Assembly: GCF_025460805.1 (NCBI RefSeq)
Contig: NZ_JAMXFJ010000006.1
Coordinates: 1-64,000, forward strand
Direction of reading: 5' to 3'
Length of the DNA: 64,000 bases
From: Microvirga sesbaniae
GTDB taxonomy: Bacteria; Pseudomonadota; Alphaproteobacteria; Rhizobiales; Beijerinckiaceae
In this document: positions 39,698 to 49,100 of the stretch, piece by piece
Layout: each line of letters starts with the position of its first letter
How positions within the stretch are numbered: the stretch's first letter is position 1
The notes under the pieces: generated by a model
Seen by the model: only the letters and a program-made list of their open reading frames with translations
Database searches by the model: none
What the model was told of the DNA's origin: nothing
Made by a program: the position numbers and the translations under genes

Positions 39698-41170
39698 CTA
39701 CCCGTGCGCGATGACCAGCGTCTTGGTCGTGGTGAACTCGATGAGCCCCTCGAAGCCCTTCTCGCGGCCGTGGCCCGAGCGGCCGAAGCCGCCGAAGGGC
39801 AGCTCGATGCCGCCGCCGGCCCCGTAGCAGTTCACGAAGACCTGGCCGGCCCGCATGGAGCGGGCGACGCGGGTCGAGCGCATGGCGTCCCGGGTCCACA
39901 CGCCGGCCGCGAGGCCGTAGGGGGTGCCGTTCGCCAGCCGGATCGCCTCGGCCTCGTCGTCGAAGGGCGTCGCCACCAGGACCGGGCCGAAGACCTCCTC
40001 CTGGGACAGGATGCTCCCGTGCGGCACCGGCGCCAGGAAGGTCGGGGCCACGTAGAACCCGCCGGCGGGCGCGTCGGACGCCACCTGGCCTTCGCCGATG
40101 ACGGTCAGGCCCTCGTTGCGGCCGCGCTCGAGATAGCCGAGGACGCGGCGCTGCTGGGCCTGGTTGATCATCGGGCCCAGGTCGGGCTCGCGCTCGGGGT
40201 GCCCTGCGCGCAGGCTCCGGAACCGTTCCGCCACCGCGTCGACCACGTCCTGGAAGATGCCGCGCTGGATCAGCAGGCGACTGCCCGCCGAGCAGGTCTG
40301 GCCGCCGTTCTGGATGATCGCGTTGACGAGGACCGGCAGGGCGCGCTCGAGATCCGCGTCGTCGAACACCACCTGGGCCGACTTGCCGCCGAGCTCGAGG
40401 GTCACGCCCACATGGTTCTGCGCCGCCGCCGTCTGGACGGCGGTGCCGGTCTCCGGGCTGCCGGTGAAAGAGAGGAAATCGATGTCGGGATGGGCCGCGA
40501 GCGCCGCGCCGGCCGTGCGGCCGAGGCCCGTCACCACGTTGAGGGCGCCGTCCGGGAAGCCGACCTCGCGGGCCAGCGCCGATACGCGCAGGATCGTCAG
40601 CGAGGCATCCTCGGCGGGCTTCACCACGGTGGCGTTCCCGGCCGCCAGGGCGGCGCCGACCGAGCGGCCGAAGATCTGCATCGGGTAGTTCCAGGGCACG
40701 ATATGCCCGGTCACCCCGTGCGGCACCCGCTCGACGCCGATGAAATGGGTGTTGAGGTAGGGGATCACGTCCCCGTGCAGCTTGTCGGCGGCGCTGCCGT
40801 AGAACTCGAAATAGCGGGCGAGCGCGATGGCGTCGGCCCGGGACTGGCGCAGGGGCTTGCCGTTGTCGCGGCTCTCCAGGAGGGCGAGTTCGTCCGCATG
40901 GGCTTCGACGGCCGCCGCGAGCTTCATGAGCAGGCGCCCGCGCTCCGTCGCGGTGAGCCTGCCCCAGGCGCCCTCGAAGGCGGAACGGGCCGCCGTCACG
41001 GCCTCGTCGATGTCCTGGGCGGTCCCGGCGGCGATCCGGGCGAGCAGCGAGCCGTCGATCGGCGAGAGCACGTCGAGAGCGAGCCCGTCCGAGGCCGGGC
41101 GCTCGCGCCCGCCGATGAGATTCTGGAACACCATGCTGGGCGCGAGGCTCGCGCCGACCTGATCGTTCAT
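39698..41170 (-). CDS. NAD-dependent aldehyde dehydrogenase
   Basis: Cytoplasmic enzyme of 490 residues that oxidises an aldehyde to the acid. Catalytic Glu lies in VTLELGGKSAQVV near 255, catalytic Cys in NGGQTCSAGSRLL near 292, and coenzyme motif IVPWNYPMQIFGRSVGAAL near 155. The C-terminal GIELPFGGFGRSGHGREKG is standard. Betaine-, gamma-aminobutyraldehyde- or vanillin-type substrates are possible. It lies 13 nt after the ABC ATPase gene, so the two are probably co-transcribed. Confidence 0.9.
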   Translation of the reverse strand: MNDQVGASLAPSMVFQNLIGGRERPASDGLALDVLSPIDGSLLARIAAGTAQDIDEAVTAARSAFEGAWGRLTATERGRLLMKLAAAVEAHADELALLESRDNGKPLRQSRADAIALARYFEFYGSAADKLHGDVIPYLNTHFIGVERVPHGVTGHIVPWNYPMQIFGRSVGAALAAGNATVVKPAEDASLTILRVSALAREVGFPDGALNVVTGLGRTAGAALAAHPDIDFLSFTGSPETGTAVQTAAAQNHVGVTLELGGKSAQVVFDDADLERALPVLVNAIIQNGGQTCSAGSRLLIQRGIFQDVVDAVAERFRSLRAGHPEREPDLGPMINQAQQRRVLGYLERGRNEGLTVIGEGQVASDAPAGGFYVAPTFLAPVPHGSILSQEEVFGPVLVATPFDDEAEAIRLANGTPYGLAAGVWTRDAMRSTRVARSMRAGQVFVNCYGAGGGIELPFGGFGRSGHGREKGFEGLIEFTTTKTLVIAHG

Positions 41171-41183
41171 GGGTTTCGTCTCC

Positions 41184-42800
41184 CTAAATCATTGTGTTCA
41201 TGCCCGGCACCGCGGCCAGGAGCTGGCGCGTATACGCGTCGCGCGGATGGGCGAAGAGTTGCGCGGTTTCGGCCATTTCCACAATCCGACCTTTTTGCAT
41301 GACTGCCACGCGGTCGCAGATCTGGGCGGCGACCCGCAGATCGTGGGTGATGAACAGGATGGCAAGCCCGAGCTCCTCCTGCAACCCGCGGATCAGCCTG
41401 AGGATCTCCGCCTGGACCGACACGTCGAGGGCCGAGACGGCCTCGTCGGCCACCAGCACGTCGGGCTTCATGGCGAGCGCCCGGGCGATGCCGATGCGCT
41501 GGCGCTGGCCGCCGGAGAACTCGTGCGGGTAGCGCTCGGCGGCCGTCGCCGACAGGCCGACCTTGTCCAGGAGGATGCGGGCCTCGTCCAGGGCCCGGGC
41601 CGGATCCTCCCCTTGCGTGATCGGCCCCTCGGCGATGATGCGCCCGACCGTACGGCGCGGATTGAGGGACGCGAACGGGTCCTGGAACACCATCTGGATC
41701 CGGCGCCGGTGCGGGCGCAGCGCGCGCTGGGACAGGGCGCCGAAGCTGAGATCCCCGATCGCGATGGCGCCGCCATCCGGCTCGATCAGGCGCAGGACGC
41801 AGCGCCCGACCGTCGACTTGCCGGAGCCGGATTCGCCCACCAGCCCCAGGGTCTCGCCGCGGCGGATGTCGAAGCTCACCCCGTCGGCGGCCTGGACCTC
41901 GCGGCTCTTCCTCAGGAAGCCGCGCCCGCCATAGGTCTTGGTCAGGGCGTCGACCTTGAGGACGATGGGCTGGCCTTCCAGCGGCTTCGGCCCGGGGGGC
42001 GTCAGCGAAGGCACCGCCGCCAGGAGGCGCCGGGTGTAGGGGTGCTGCGGGCGGGTCAGCACCTGCTCGGCGGTTCCCTGCTCGACGAGCTCGCCCTGCT
42101 GCAGGACGGCGACCCGGTCGGCGATCTCCGCCACCACGCCGAAATCGTGGGTGATGAACAGGACCGCCGTGCCCTTCTTGCGGCGCAGGTTGTCGATGAG
42201 CTTCAGGACCTGGGCCTGGGTGGTCACGTCGAGGGCCGTGGTCGGCTCGTCCGCGATGAGGAGCTTGGGCTCGAGGGCGAGCGCCATGGCGATCATCACC
42301 CGCTGACGCTGGCCGCCGGAGAGTTCGTGCGGATAGGCCTTGGCGATCAGCCCCGGGTTCGGCAGGTTGACCTCCGCCAGGAGGTCGAGCACGCGCCGTT
42401 CGCGCTCGGCCGCGGTGAGGAGCCCGTGGGTGCGGAACGTCTCGGCGATCTGGTCCGCCACCCGCATCACCGGGTTGAGCGAGGTCATCGGCTCCTGGAA
42501 CACGGTGCCGACCTCGCGGCCGCGCACGTCGCACCAGCCGGCCTCGTCGAGGGCGAGGAGATCGCGGCCGGCGAGCCGGATCGACCCGGACAGGACCCGG
42601 ACGCCCGGCGGCAGGAGCCCGATGGTCGCCATGGCGGTCATCGACTTGCCGGAGCCGGATTCGCCCACGACGCAGAGGGTCTCGCCCGGATTGATGGCAA
42701 GCGACAGGTCCCTGATCGCGTGCTGCCGGTCGGCCAGGGCGGGAAGCCCCACGGAAAGGTTCTCGATCGACAGCACGGGGGAGGGGCCGCTCAACATCAT
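41184..42800 (-). CDS. Dual peptide-type ABC transporter ATPase (DppD-DppF fusion type)
   Basis: 538-residue protein with two complete ABC domains. The first has Walker [13 protein letters not shown] near 48 and signature [20 protein letters not shown]; the second has [15 protein letters not shown] near 320 and [20 protein letters not shown]. Each is followed by the oligopeptide-family C-terminal zinc-less tail ([25 protein letters not shown]). It is the obvious energy subunit for the DppB/DppC permeases at 34.5-36.3 kb, although other genes lie between. CAGGAGC precedes ATG 42800. It is read divergently from the coniferyl-type aldehyde dehydrogenase. Confidence 0.9.
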   Translation of the reverse strand: MMLSGPSPVLSIENLSVGLPALADRQHAIRDLSLAINPGETLCVVGESGSGKSMTAMATIGLLPPGVRVLSGSIRLAGRDLLALDEAGWCDVRGREVGTVFQEPMTSLNPVMRVADQIAETFRTHGLLTAAERERRVLDLLAEVNLPNPGLIAKAYPHELSGGQRQRVMIAMALALEPKLLIADEPTTALDVTTQAQVLKLIDNLRRKKGTAVLFITHDFGVVAEIADRVAVLQQGELVEQGTAEQVLTRPQHPYTRRLLAAVPSLTPPGPKPLEGQPIVLKVDALTKTYGGRGFLRKSREVQAADGVSFDIRRGETLGLVGESGSGKSTVGRCVLRLIEPDGGAIAIGDLSFGALSQRALRPHRRRIQMVFQDPFASLNPRRTVGRIIAEGPITQGEDPARALDEARILLDKVGLSATAAERYPHEFSGGQRQRIGIARALAMKPDVLVADEAVSALDVSVQAEILRLIRGLQEELGLAILFITHDLRVAAQICDRVAVMQKGRIVEMAETAQLFAHPRDAYTRQLLAAVPGMNTMI

Positions 42801-42931
42801 GCTCCTGCTGGATGGGTCGCACCATCCTTGCCATCCCGGCCGCAACGTCAATCCGTGTCGGCCGCGCTCATGTTGAGAATGCCGCCGGGTCCGCCATATC
42901 ATCCCGTTCATCCGGTGGAGCTTCCGAAACC

Positions 42932-44359
42932 GTGCACGACGCCGTCCCCAATCCGGTGCGAGACCGCCTGCAGGCCTGCCTCGACGCCCAGCGAGCGGCC
43001 CTGGCCGAGCGCGGGCCCGTCACGCCGGAGCGCCGGGCCGAGGGCCTCGATGCGCTCGCCACGGCCCTCGTCCGCCATGCGGAGGATTTCGCCGCGGCCG
43101 TCGCGGCGGATTTCGGGCACCGGTCCGTCCACGAGACGAAGCTCGCCGACGTCTATGCCGTCGTGGCGGCCCTGCGCCACGCGCGCAAGAACTTCCGCCG
43201 CTGGATGAGGCCGCGGCGGCGCCCGATCGACTGGATGTTCCAGCCCGGCCGGGGACGGGTCCTGTATCAGCCCCTCGGCGTGGTGGGCATCATCGGCCCC
43301 TGGAATTATCCGGTCCAGCTCACGCTCTCGCCGCTCGCCGGGGCGCTCGCGGCGGGGAACCGGGTGATGATCAAGCCGTCCGAGATCACGCCCCGCACGT
43401 CCGCGCTGCTGGAGCAGGTCGTCGGCCAGGTGTTCGACCCGGCCGAGGTCGCGGTCGTGCCAGGCGGGCCCGACGTGGCGAAAGCCTTCGCGCGGCTGAA
43501 GCTCGATCACCTGCTCTTCACCGGCTCCACGGCGGTCGGCCGCGAGGTCATGCGGGCGGCGGCCGAGAACCTGGTGCCGGTGACCCTGGAGCTGGGCGGC
43601 AAGTCGCCCGCCCTCGTGCTGGCGGATTATTCCCTCGACCGGGCGGCCGAGCGCATCGCCGTAGGCAAGCTGTTCAACGCCGGGCAGACCTGCATCGCGC
43701 CCGACTACGTGCTCGTGCCCCGCGGGAGCCAGGAGGCCTTCGTGGCGGCCTATCGCCGGGCGGTGTCGCGGCTTTACCCGACGCTCGCGGGCAATCCCGA
43801 CTACACGGCCATCGTCAGCGAGCGGCATGTCGCGCGGCTGAACCGTCTCGTCGCCGACGCCCGGGCCCGCGGGGCCGGAATCCACGAGATCAATCCGGGT
43901 CGGGACTCCTTCGATGCCGCCGGGCGCAAGATCGCCCCCGTCGTCCTGACCGGCGTGCCCGACGATGCCCTCGTCATGGGCGAGGAGATCTTCGGCCCGA
44001 TCCTGCCGGTGATCCCGTACGACGACGTCGAGGCCGCCTGCCGGTTCCTGGCGGCCCGGCCGCATCCGCTCGCCCTCTACCTGTTCGGCCGCGACCGGGC
44101 GCTGGTGGACCGCGTCCTCGCCCGGACGGTCTCCGGCGGCGTCGCGGTCAACGACACGCTCCTCCACTGCGTGCAGGAGGAGCTGCCCTTCGGGGGCGTG
44201 GGCGCGAGCGGCATGGGGGCCTATCACGGCGAGGCCGGGTTCAGGACCTTCAGCCATGCGCGGTCGGTGTTCCACCAGGCGCGCGTCAACGGCGCCGGCA
44301 TGACGAGGCCGCCCTATGGCGGCCGCATGAACCGTCTTCTGGCCATGCTGCTGCGCTAG
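42932..44359 (+). CDS. Coniferyl-aldehyde-type dehydrogenase
   Basis: 475-residue NAD(P)-dependent aldehyde dehydrogenase. Coenzyme region IIGPWNYPVQLTLSPLAGAL near 115, catalytic Glu in VTLELGGKSPALVL near 220, and catalytic Cys in FNAGQTCIAPDYVLVPRG near 254. The C-terminal hydrophobic tail RPPYGGRMNRLLAMLLR resembles CalB/fatty aldehyde dehydrogenases that attach to membranes. The start is GTG 42932 (MHDAVPNPVRDRL). It acts on aromatic or long-chain aldehydes in relatives. Its TAG stop is the CTAG of a repeat end. Confidence 0.87.
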   Translation: MHDAVPNPVRDRLQACLDAQRAALAERGPVTPERRAEGLDALATALVRHAEDFAAAVAADFGHRSVHETKLADVYAVVAALRHARKNFRRWMRPRRRPIDWMFQPGRGRVLYQPLGVVGIIGPWNYPVQLTLSPLAGALAAGNRVMIKPSEITPRTSALLEQVVGQVFDPAEVAVVPGGPDVAKAFARLKLDHLLFTGSTAVGREVMRAAAENLVPVTLELGGKSPALVLADYSLDRAAERIAVGKLFNAGQTCIAPDYVLVPRGSQEAFVAAYRRAVSRLYPTLAGNPDYTAIVSERHVARLNRLVADARARGAGIHEINPGRDSFDAAGRKIAPVVLTGVPDDALVMGEEIFGPILPVIPYDDVEAACRFLAARPHPLALYLFGRDRALVDRVLARTVSGGVAVNDTLLHCVQEELPFGGVGASGMGAYHGEAGFRTFSHARSVFHQARVNGAGMTRPPYGGRMNRLLAMLLR

Positions 44360-44536
44360 CGCCTCGGACAATCGGGATGGCCGGCACAGGGCCGGCCATG
44401 ACGTGGGGGGGTGTTCGCACCGCCTCACACAACCCTCCACGTCATCACCGGGCTTGTCCCGATGATCTCGATAACGAAGAGCGCCGCGCCCCACCGCATC
44501 GGGATGGCCGGCACAGGGCCGGCCATGACATGCGGA
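44357..44536. repeat. Palindromic repeat cluster after aldehyde dehydrogenase gene
   Basis: TAGCGCCTCGGACAATCGGG joined to a half ATGGCCGGC hairpin (to 44409), then a full ATCACCGGG/ATGGCCGGC unit at 44438-44536. Confidence 0.87.
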
Positions 44537-44608
44537 GGGTCGTGCGGACGAGAGCGGGCCGCTGAGGCGGCCCTCCGGGGCCGGTCCGAACACTGCTCTC
44601 GCGCGCGT

Positions 44609-46717
44609 TTACGAAGGCAGCACCGGATTGATCACGAGCGCGGGATCCGCTTTCGCGTCCGACGATTTCGCAACGTGCGCAAGCGGCACGGAGATGTCGT
44701 AGGCGACGCCGCCCTCCGCGAAGTTGAGCACCATGTAGCCGCCGAGCTCGCCCTCGATGCTGCGGCGGATCAGGCGCGAGCCGAAGCCCTGGCGCTTGGG
44801 CGGCGCGACCGGCGGCCCGCCGCGCTCCGTCCAGTGGATGCGCAGCTGATCCGGGCGGTCCTCGTTCTCGACGATGGTCCAGCTCATGTCGAGATGTCCG
44901 GCATTGGTCGAGAGCGCCCCGTACTTGGCGGCGTTCGTCACCAGCTCGTGCAGCACGAGGCCCAGATTGATGGCGTAGCGCGCCGGCAGGCGGACGTCCG
45001 GACCGGTCAGGACGACCCGTTCGTCGCCCGGCTTGCGGTAGGGGGCGAGCTCCTGCTCGGCCACGTCGCGCAGCTCCGCCTCGCGCCAGGATTTGCGCGT
45101 CAGCAGGTTGTGCGTCTTCGACAGGGCCAGCAGCCGGCCTTCGAAGGCCTCCTTGAACTGCGCGGACGTCTCGGTCGTGCGCAGGGTCTGCGACGCGATC
45201 GACTGCACGGTGGTCAGCGTGTTCTTCACCCGGTGATTCAGCTCGTCCAGGAAGAACCGCTGCTGCTCCTCCGCGTGCTTCTGCTCGGTGATGTCCTGGA
45301 AGATCCCGACGAAGTAGAACGGCTTCTTCTGGATGTCGAAGAACACCCGGCCCTTGGAGTTGATCCAGCGGATGCTCCCGTCCGGGCGGCGGATGCGATA
45401 CTCGTCCTGGTAGTCGCCCTGGTTCCGGACGGCCTCGCGCCATCTCTGGACGACGCGCTCGAGATCCTCGGGATGGAGGATGTCGAGCCAGTACTGCTGG
45501 TCCATGGTCTCGCTGGCGTGCGGATAGCCGAGCATGGCGGTCGCCTGGGTCGACCAGCCTCCGACGCCCTTGTTCGGATCGTACCACCAAGTGCCCATAT
45601 GGCCCGCCTCGAGGGCCAGGCGCGCACGCTCCTCGCTGGCCTGAAGCGCGTGCTGCCGCTCCGCCACGTCGTCCATCAGATCGTTGAACGCCCGCGCCAG
45701 GATGCCGAACTCGCCCGACTTGCCCGGCAGGTCGATGCGGGCCTGGTAGTCGCCCTGGCGCCAGGCCCGGATGCCGTCGGTCACGAGCTCGAACGGCCGC
45801 GTGATGAAGGCGCGGCTCAGCAGGGCGGACAGGGACAGAGCCAGGATGAGCGCGGCCGCGATCAGCATGAAGCCGCGCTTCGCCGCCTGGTTGATCGACG
45901 CGAAGGCGGCCTTCGTGGACAGGCCCACCGTGATGGAGACGTCCCGCGGGGGGAGCGTGAGCGGGATGTAGCCGACGATCCGGCGAATGCCGTCGAGGCT
46001 GGTGGTCTCCGCGGTGCCCGCCTCCTTCGCCTTGGCCTGGAGCAGGTATTCCTGCGGCAGGAGCCTGCCGAGCATGCGCTCCGGCTGAGGATCCTGCACG
46101 ATCACGATGCCGCGCCGGTCGGCGACCGTCAGGGAGCCGCCCTCCGGGACGGTGCGCTCCTTGAGCTTCTGGCGCAGCCATTCGAGATCGAGCGCCGCCG
46201 CGAGGACGCCGATCACGTCGCCCCGGTCGTTCCAGATCGGCAGGGCGAGCGGAAGCACGGGACGGGGAGGAAGCGCGCCTTCCTCGAAGACGGGCGTGTA
46301 TTCGCCGACGACCATGCCCTTTTCGGACAGGGCGTGATGGAAATAGGGCCTGTCGGCGAAGTAGTGCTGCGTGTCGACGGTCCCGGTCGGGCGGCAGCGG
46401 ATGTGCCCGCTGATGTCCATCGCCACGAAGGACAGCACGTAGGGCACCTTTTCCTGGATGGCCTTCAGATAGGGGCTGCAGCCCGGCGTATCGAAGGCGC
46501 GGATGGATGGAATCTCGTCGATGGCGAGCAGCAGGCTGTGGACGCCGTCGAAGATCCGCTCGAGCTCGGCGCCCACCAGCTGCGCCTGCCTGACGGCGAG
46601 ATCGTTCACCTCGGCTTCGCGGGCGCGGCGCAGAGAGACTTCCGTGTAGGTCCAGATGACGATCGCCGGCAGAACCGAGATCACGGCAAGAAGAAGCAGA
46701 CGCCTCGTCAGTGTCAT
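44609..46717 (-). CDS. HWE-family sensor histidine kinase with extracytoplasmic sensor, HAMP and PAS
   Basis: 702-residue membrane sensor kinase. Order: helix 1 (LLLLAVISVLPAIVIW), an extracytoplasmic dCACHE-like domain of about 250 residues, helix 2 (RGFMLIAAALILALSLSALL), HAMP, PAS (GWSTQATAMLGYPHAS to VGIFQDITEQKHAEEQ) and the kinase core. The phospho-accepting His is in FFLDELNHRVKNTLTTVQSI, the N-box in HELVTNAAKYGAL, and the WTERGG motif identifies the HWE class. A DPFNRLGP-type receiver partner is not in the window. ATG 46717 (MTLTRRLLLL) is chosen over ATG 46786 because it starts directly before helix 1. Confidence 0.9.
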   Translation of the reverse strand: MTLTRRLLLLAVISVLPAIVIWTYTEVSLRRAREAEVNDLAVRQAQLVGAELERIFDGVHSLLLAIDEIPSIRAFDTPGCSPYLKAIQEKVPYVLSFVAMDISGHIRCRPTGTVDTQHYFADRPYFHHALSEKGMVVGEYTPVFEEGALPPRPVLPLALPIWNDRGDVIGVLAAALDLEWLRQKLKERTVPEGGSLTVADRRGIVIVQDPQPERMLGRLLPQEYLLQAKAKEAGTAETTSLDGIRRIVGYIPLTLPPRDVSITVGLSTKAAFASINQAAKRGFMLIAAALILALSLSALLSRAFITRPFELVTDGIRAWRQGDYQARIDLPGKSGEFGILARAFNDLMDDVAERQHALQASEERARLALEAGHMGTWWYDPNKGVGGWSTQATAMLGYPHASETMDQQYWLDILHPEDLERVVQRWREAVRNQGDYQDEYRIRRPDGSIRWINSKGRVFFDIQKKPFYFVGIFQDITEQKHAEEQQRFFLDELNHRVKNTLTTVQSIASQTLRTTETSAQFKEAFEGRLLALSKTHNLLTRKSWREAELRDVAEQELAPYRKPGDERVVLTGPDVRLPARYAINLGLVLHELVTNAAKYGALSTNAGHLDMSWTIVENEDRPDQLRIHWTERGGPPVAPPKRQGFGSRLIRRSIEGELGGYMVLNFAEGGVAYDISVPLAHVAKSSDAKADPALVINPVLPS

Positions 46718-46850
46718 GCAAACGCTCAGCTTGATGTGGGAAAGGGGACCACAAATGTCGGCGACCGTCCACCCTTCATCGCGCATCGTCCGGGCAAAAT
46801 GAACCCGGATTGCCTTGGAGCCCGGCCAATGCGGCGTCGTCGATTCCTCT

Positions 46851-46937
46851 CACGTCGTCACCGGCCTCGTGCCGGTGACGACGAGAAACGACGCCCTCCG
46901 GATCGAGACGGCCGGGGCGAGCCCGGCCACGATGGCG
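46851..46937. repeat. Variant composite hairpin with compensated arms
   Basis: CGTCGTCACCGGC CTCGT GCCGGTGACGACG is a perfect 13-bp-stem hairpin, differing from the usual ATCACCGG arm at several places but always on both strands. A weaker GACGGCCGGGGCGAGCCCGGCC hairpin follows. Same layout as the full unit. Confidence 0.75.
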
Positions 46938-47025
46938 AGGGGACGCCTTGACCCGGCCTCCGGGCCGTCCTCGACCGGGGCCGGCGGTCTTGCATCTGCG
47001 ACCAAGAGGTGTCACGTGAGCGGCG

Positions 47026-48864
47026 ATGGCGCTTCCTCCTCTTCTTCTCCTCCAGGACATGGCTCTCACCTTCGGCGGCACGCCGCTGATCGAGAGCGCG
47101 GACCTCTCCGTTTCGCCGGGCGAGCGGGCCTGCCTCGTGGGCCGCAACGGCTCGGGCAAGTCCACCCTGCTCAAAATCGCCGCAGGCCTCGTGGAGGCGG
47201 ACCGCGGCAAGCGGTTCGTGCAGCCGGGCGCCACCGTGCGCTACCTGGCCCAGGAGCCGGACCTCTCCGCCTATCCGACGACGCTCGCCTATGTGGAGGC
47301 GGGCCTGGGGCCGGGGGACGATCCCTACCGGGCGCGCTACCTGCTGGAGCAGCTCGGGCTCACCGGCGAGGAGAAGCCCGCCGCTCTCTCCGGCGGCGAG
47401 GCCCGCCGGGCGGCGCTCGCCCACGTGCTCGCGCCCGAACCCGACATCCTGCTCCTCGACGAGCCCACGAACCATCTCGACCTGCCGGTGATCGAATGGC
47501 TCGAGGGCGAGTTGAAGAGCCTGCGCTCCGCCCTCGTGCTCATCAGCCACGACCGCCGCTTCCTGGAGAGCCTGTCGCAGGCGACCGTCTGGCTCGACCG
47601 GGGCCGGACCCGCCGCATGGACCGGGGCTTCGCCCATTTCGAGGAATGGCGCGACCAGGTGCTGGAGCAGGAGGAGGCCGAGCACCACAAGCTCGGACGC
47701 AAGCTCGTGGCCGAGGCGGACTGGCTCCGCTATGGCGTGACGGCGCGGCGCAAGCGCAACGTGCGCCGCCTCGGCAATCTCCACGCCATGCGCCAGCAGT
47801 ACCGCGACCGCAACCGGGCCGTCGGCACGGTCTCCATGAGCCTCGCCGAGGCCGAGCAGTCCGGCACCCTCGTGGTCGAGGCGGAGGGCATCTCGAAATC
47901 CTATGGCGACCGCCCCATCGTGTCGAACCTGTCCCTGCGCGTCCTGCGCGGCGACCGCCTCGGCATCATCGGGCCCAACGGCGCCGGCAAGACGACGCTC
48001 ATCAACCTGCTCACCGGCGCCCTGGAGCCGGACGAGGGCCGGGTGCGGCTGGGTTCCAACCTGCAGATGGTCACCCTCGACCAACGCCGCGCGAGCCTCG
48101 ATCCCGACGCCACCGTGGCCGAGACCCTCACCGGCGGGCGCGGCGACACGGTCACCATCGGCACGCAGACCAAGCACGTCGTCGGCTACATGAAGGACTT
48201 CCTGTTCGCGCCCGAACAGGCCCGCACCCCCGTGGGCGTGCTCTCGGGCGGGGAGCGCAACCGCCTCATGCTGGCCCGCGCCCTGGCGCAGCCCTCGAAT
48301 CTCCTGGTGCTCGACGAGCCCACCAACGATCTGGATCTCGAAACCCTCGACCTCCTGGAGGAGATGATCCAGGACTATTCCGGCACCGTGATCCTGGTCA
48401 GCCACGACCGCGACTTCCTCGACCGCACGGTCAGTTCCGTCCTCGTCTCGGAGGGCGCGGGCCGCTGGCTCGAATATGCGGGCGGCTACACCGACATGGT
48501 GGCGCAGCGCGGCCAGGGCGTCCAGGCCCGCGCCGTCGAGAAGCAGGCCAGGGCGAAGGGCGCCGAACGGCCGGCCGCCGCCGCGGCGCAGCCCCAGGTG
48601 CGGTCCCAAGTGCGGTCCCAGGTCAGGCGCAGGCTCTCCTCCAACGAGCAGCACGCCCTCAAGACCCTGCCGCAGCGCATGGGCGAGCTCGAGGCCAAGA
48701 TCGCCCGGGTGAACGAGATCCTGGCCGACCCGGACCTCTACGCCCGCGATCCCGCCCGCTTCCAGAAGGCCATGGACGCGCTCACGCAGCTCCAGGCCGA
48801 CCTCCACGCGGCCGAGGAGCGCTGGCTCGAGCTCGAGATGCTGCGCGAGGAGCTGGAGGGGTAG
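47026..48864 (+). CDS. ABC-F family ATPase (Uup/Ettan type)
   Basis: Soluble double-ATPase of 612 residues that acts on ribosomes rather than transporters. Domain 1 has GRNGSGKSTLLKIAAGL near 38 and LSGGEARRAALAHVLAPEPD; domain 2 has GPNGAGKTTLINLLTGA near 319 and LSGGERNRLMLARALAQPSN. Both have LDEPTN(H/D)LD. The linker is the ABC-F P-site arm. A C-terminal charged coiled coil (about 535-610) fits Uup. Transport is excluded by the lack of membrane domains. The upstream 239 nt are shared with the divergent kinase gene. Confidence 0.92.
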   Translation: MALPPLLLLQDMALTFGGTPLIESADLSVSPGERACLVGRNGSGKSTLLKIAAGLVEADRGKRFVQPGATVRYLAQEPDLSAYPTTLAYVEAGLGPGDDPYRARYLLEQLGLTGEEKPAALSGGEARRAALAHVLAPEPDILLLDEPTNHLDLPVIEWLEGELKSLRSALVLISHDRRFLESLSQATVWLDRGRTRRMDRGFAHFEEWRDQVLEQEEAEHHKLGRKLVAEADWLRYGVTARRKRNVRRLGNLHAMRQQYRDRNRAVGTVSMSLAEAEQSGTLVVEAEGISKSYGDRPIVSNLSLRVLRGDRLGIIGPNGAGKTTLINLLTGALEPDEGRVRLGSNLQMVTLDQRRASLDPDATVAETLTGGRGDTVTIGTQTKHVVGYMKDFLFAPEQARTPVGVLSGGERNRLMLARALAQPSNLLVLDEPTNDLDLETLDLLEEMIQDYSGTVILVSHDRDFLDRTVSSVLVSEGAGRWLEYAGGYTDMVAQRGQGVQARAVEKQARAKGAERPAAAAAQPQVRSQVRSQVRRRLSSNEQHALKTLPQRMGELEAKIARVNEILADPDLYARDPARFQKAMDALTQLQADLHAAEERWLELEMLREELEG

Positions 48865-48919
48865 GGGTCAGCGCCACCCTCCACGTCATGGCACCCTCCG
48901 CCCTTCCTGCCACCCTCCC

Positions 48920-49013
48920 AATGTCATGGCCGGCCTTGTGCCGGCCATCCCGATACGGAGAAGCGCCGTGCCCATCCAATCGGGATCACCGGGACAAGCC
49001 CGGTGATGACGTG
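48920..49013. repeat. Composite hairpin unit
   Basis: One full unit after the ABC-F gene, ATGGCCGGC arm first, ATCACCGGG arm second. It lies 87 nt before the DUF6454-like gene. Confidence 0.87.
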
Positions 49014-49100
49014 GGAGGAGAGGCTGACAGAAGCTCGGACTTCACTAAAGTGACATCACCCGCTCGCTAGAAGCGGAATCGTCACTTTTGGAGGAACGCG

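Noticed and set aside
44411-46951. 846-codon plus-strand frame opposite the HWE kinase
   Set aside because: It begins in palindromic repeat and mirrors a clear sensor kinase; no conserved motif.
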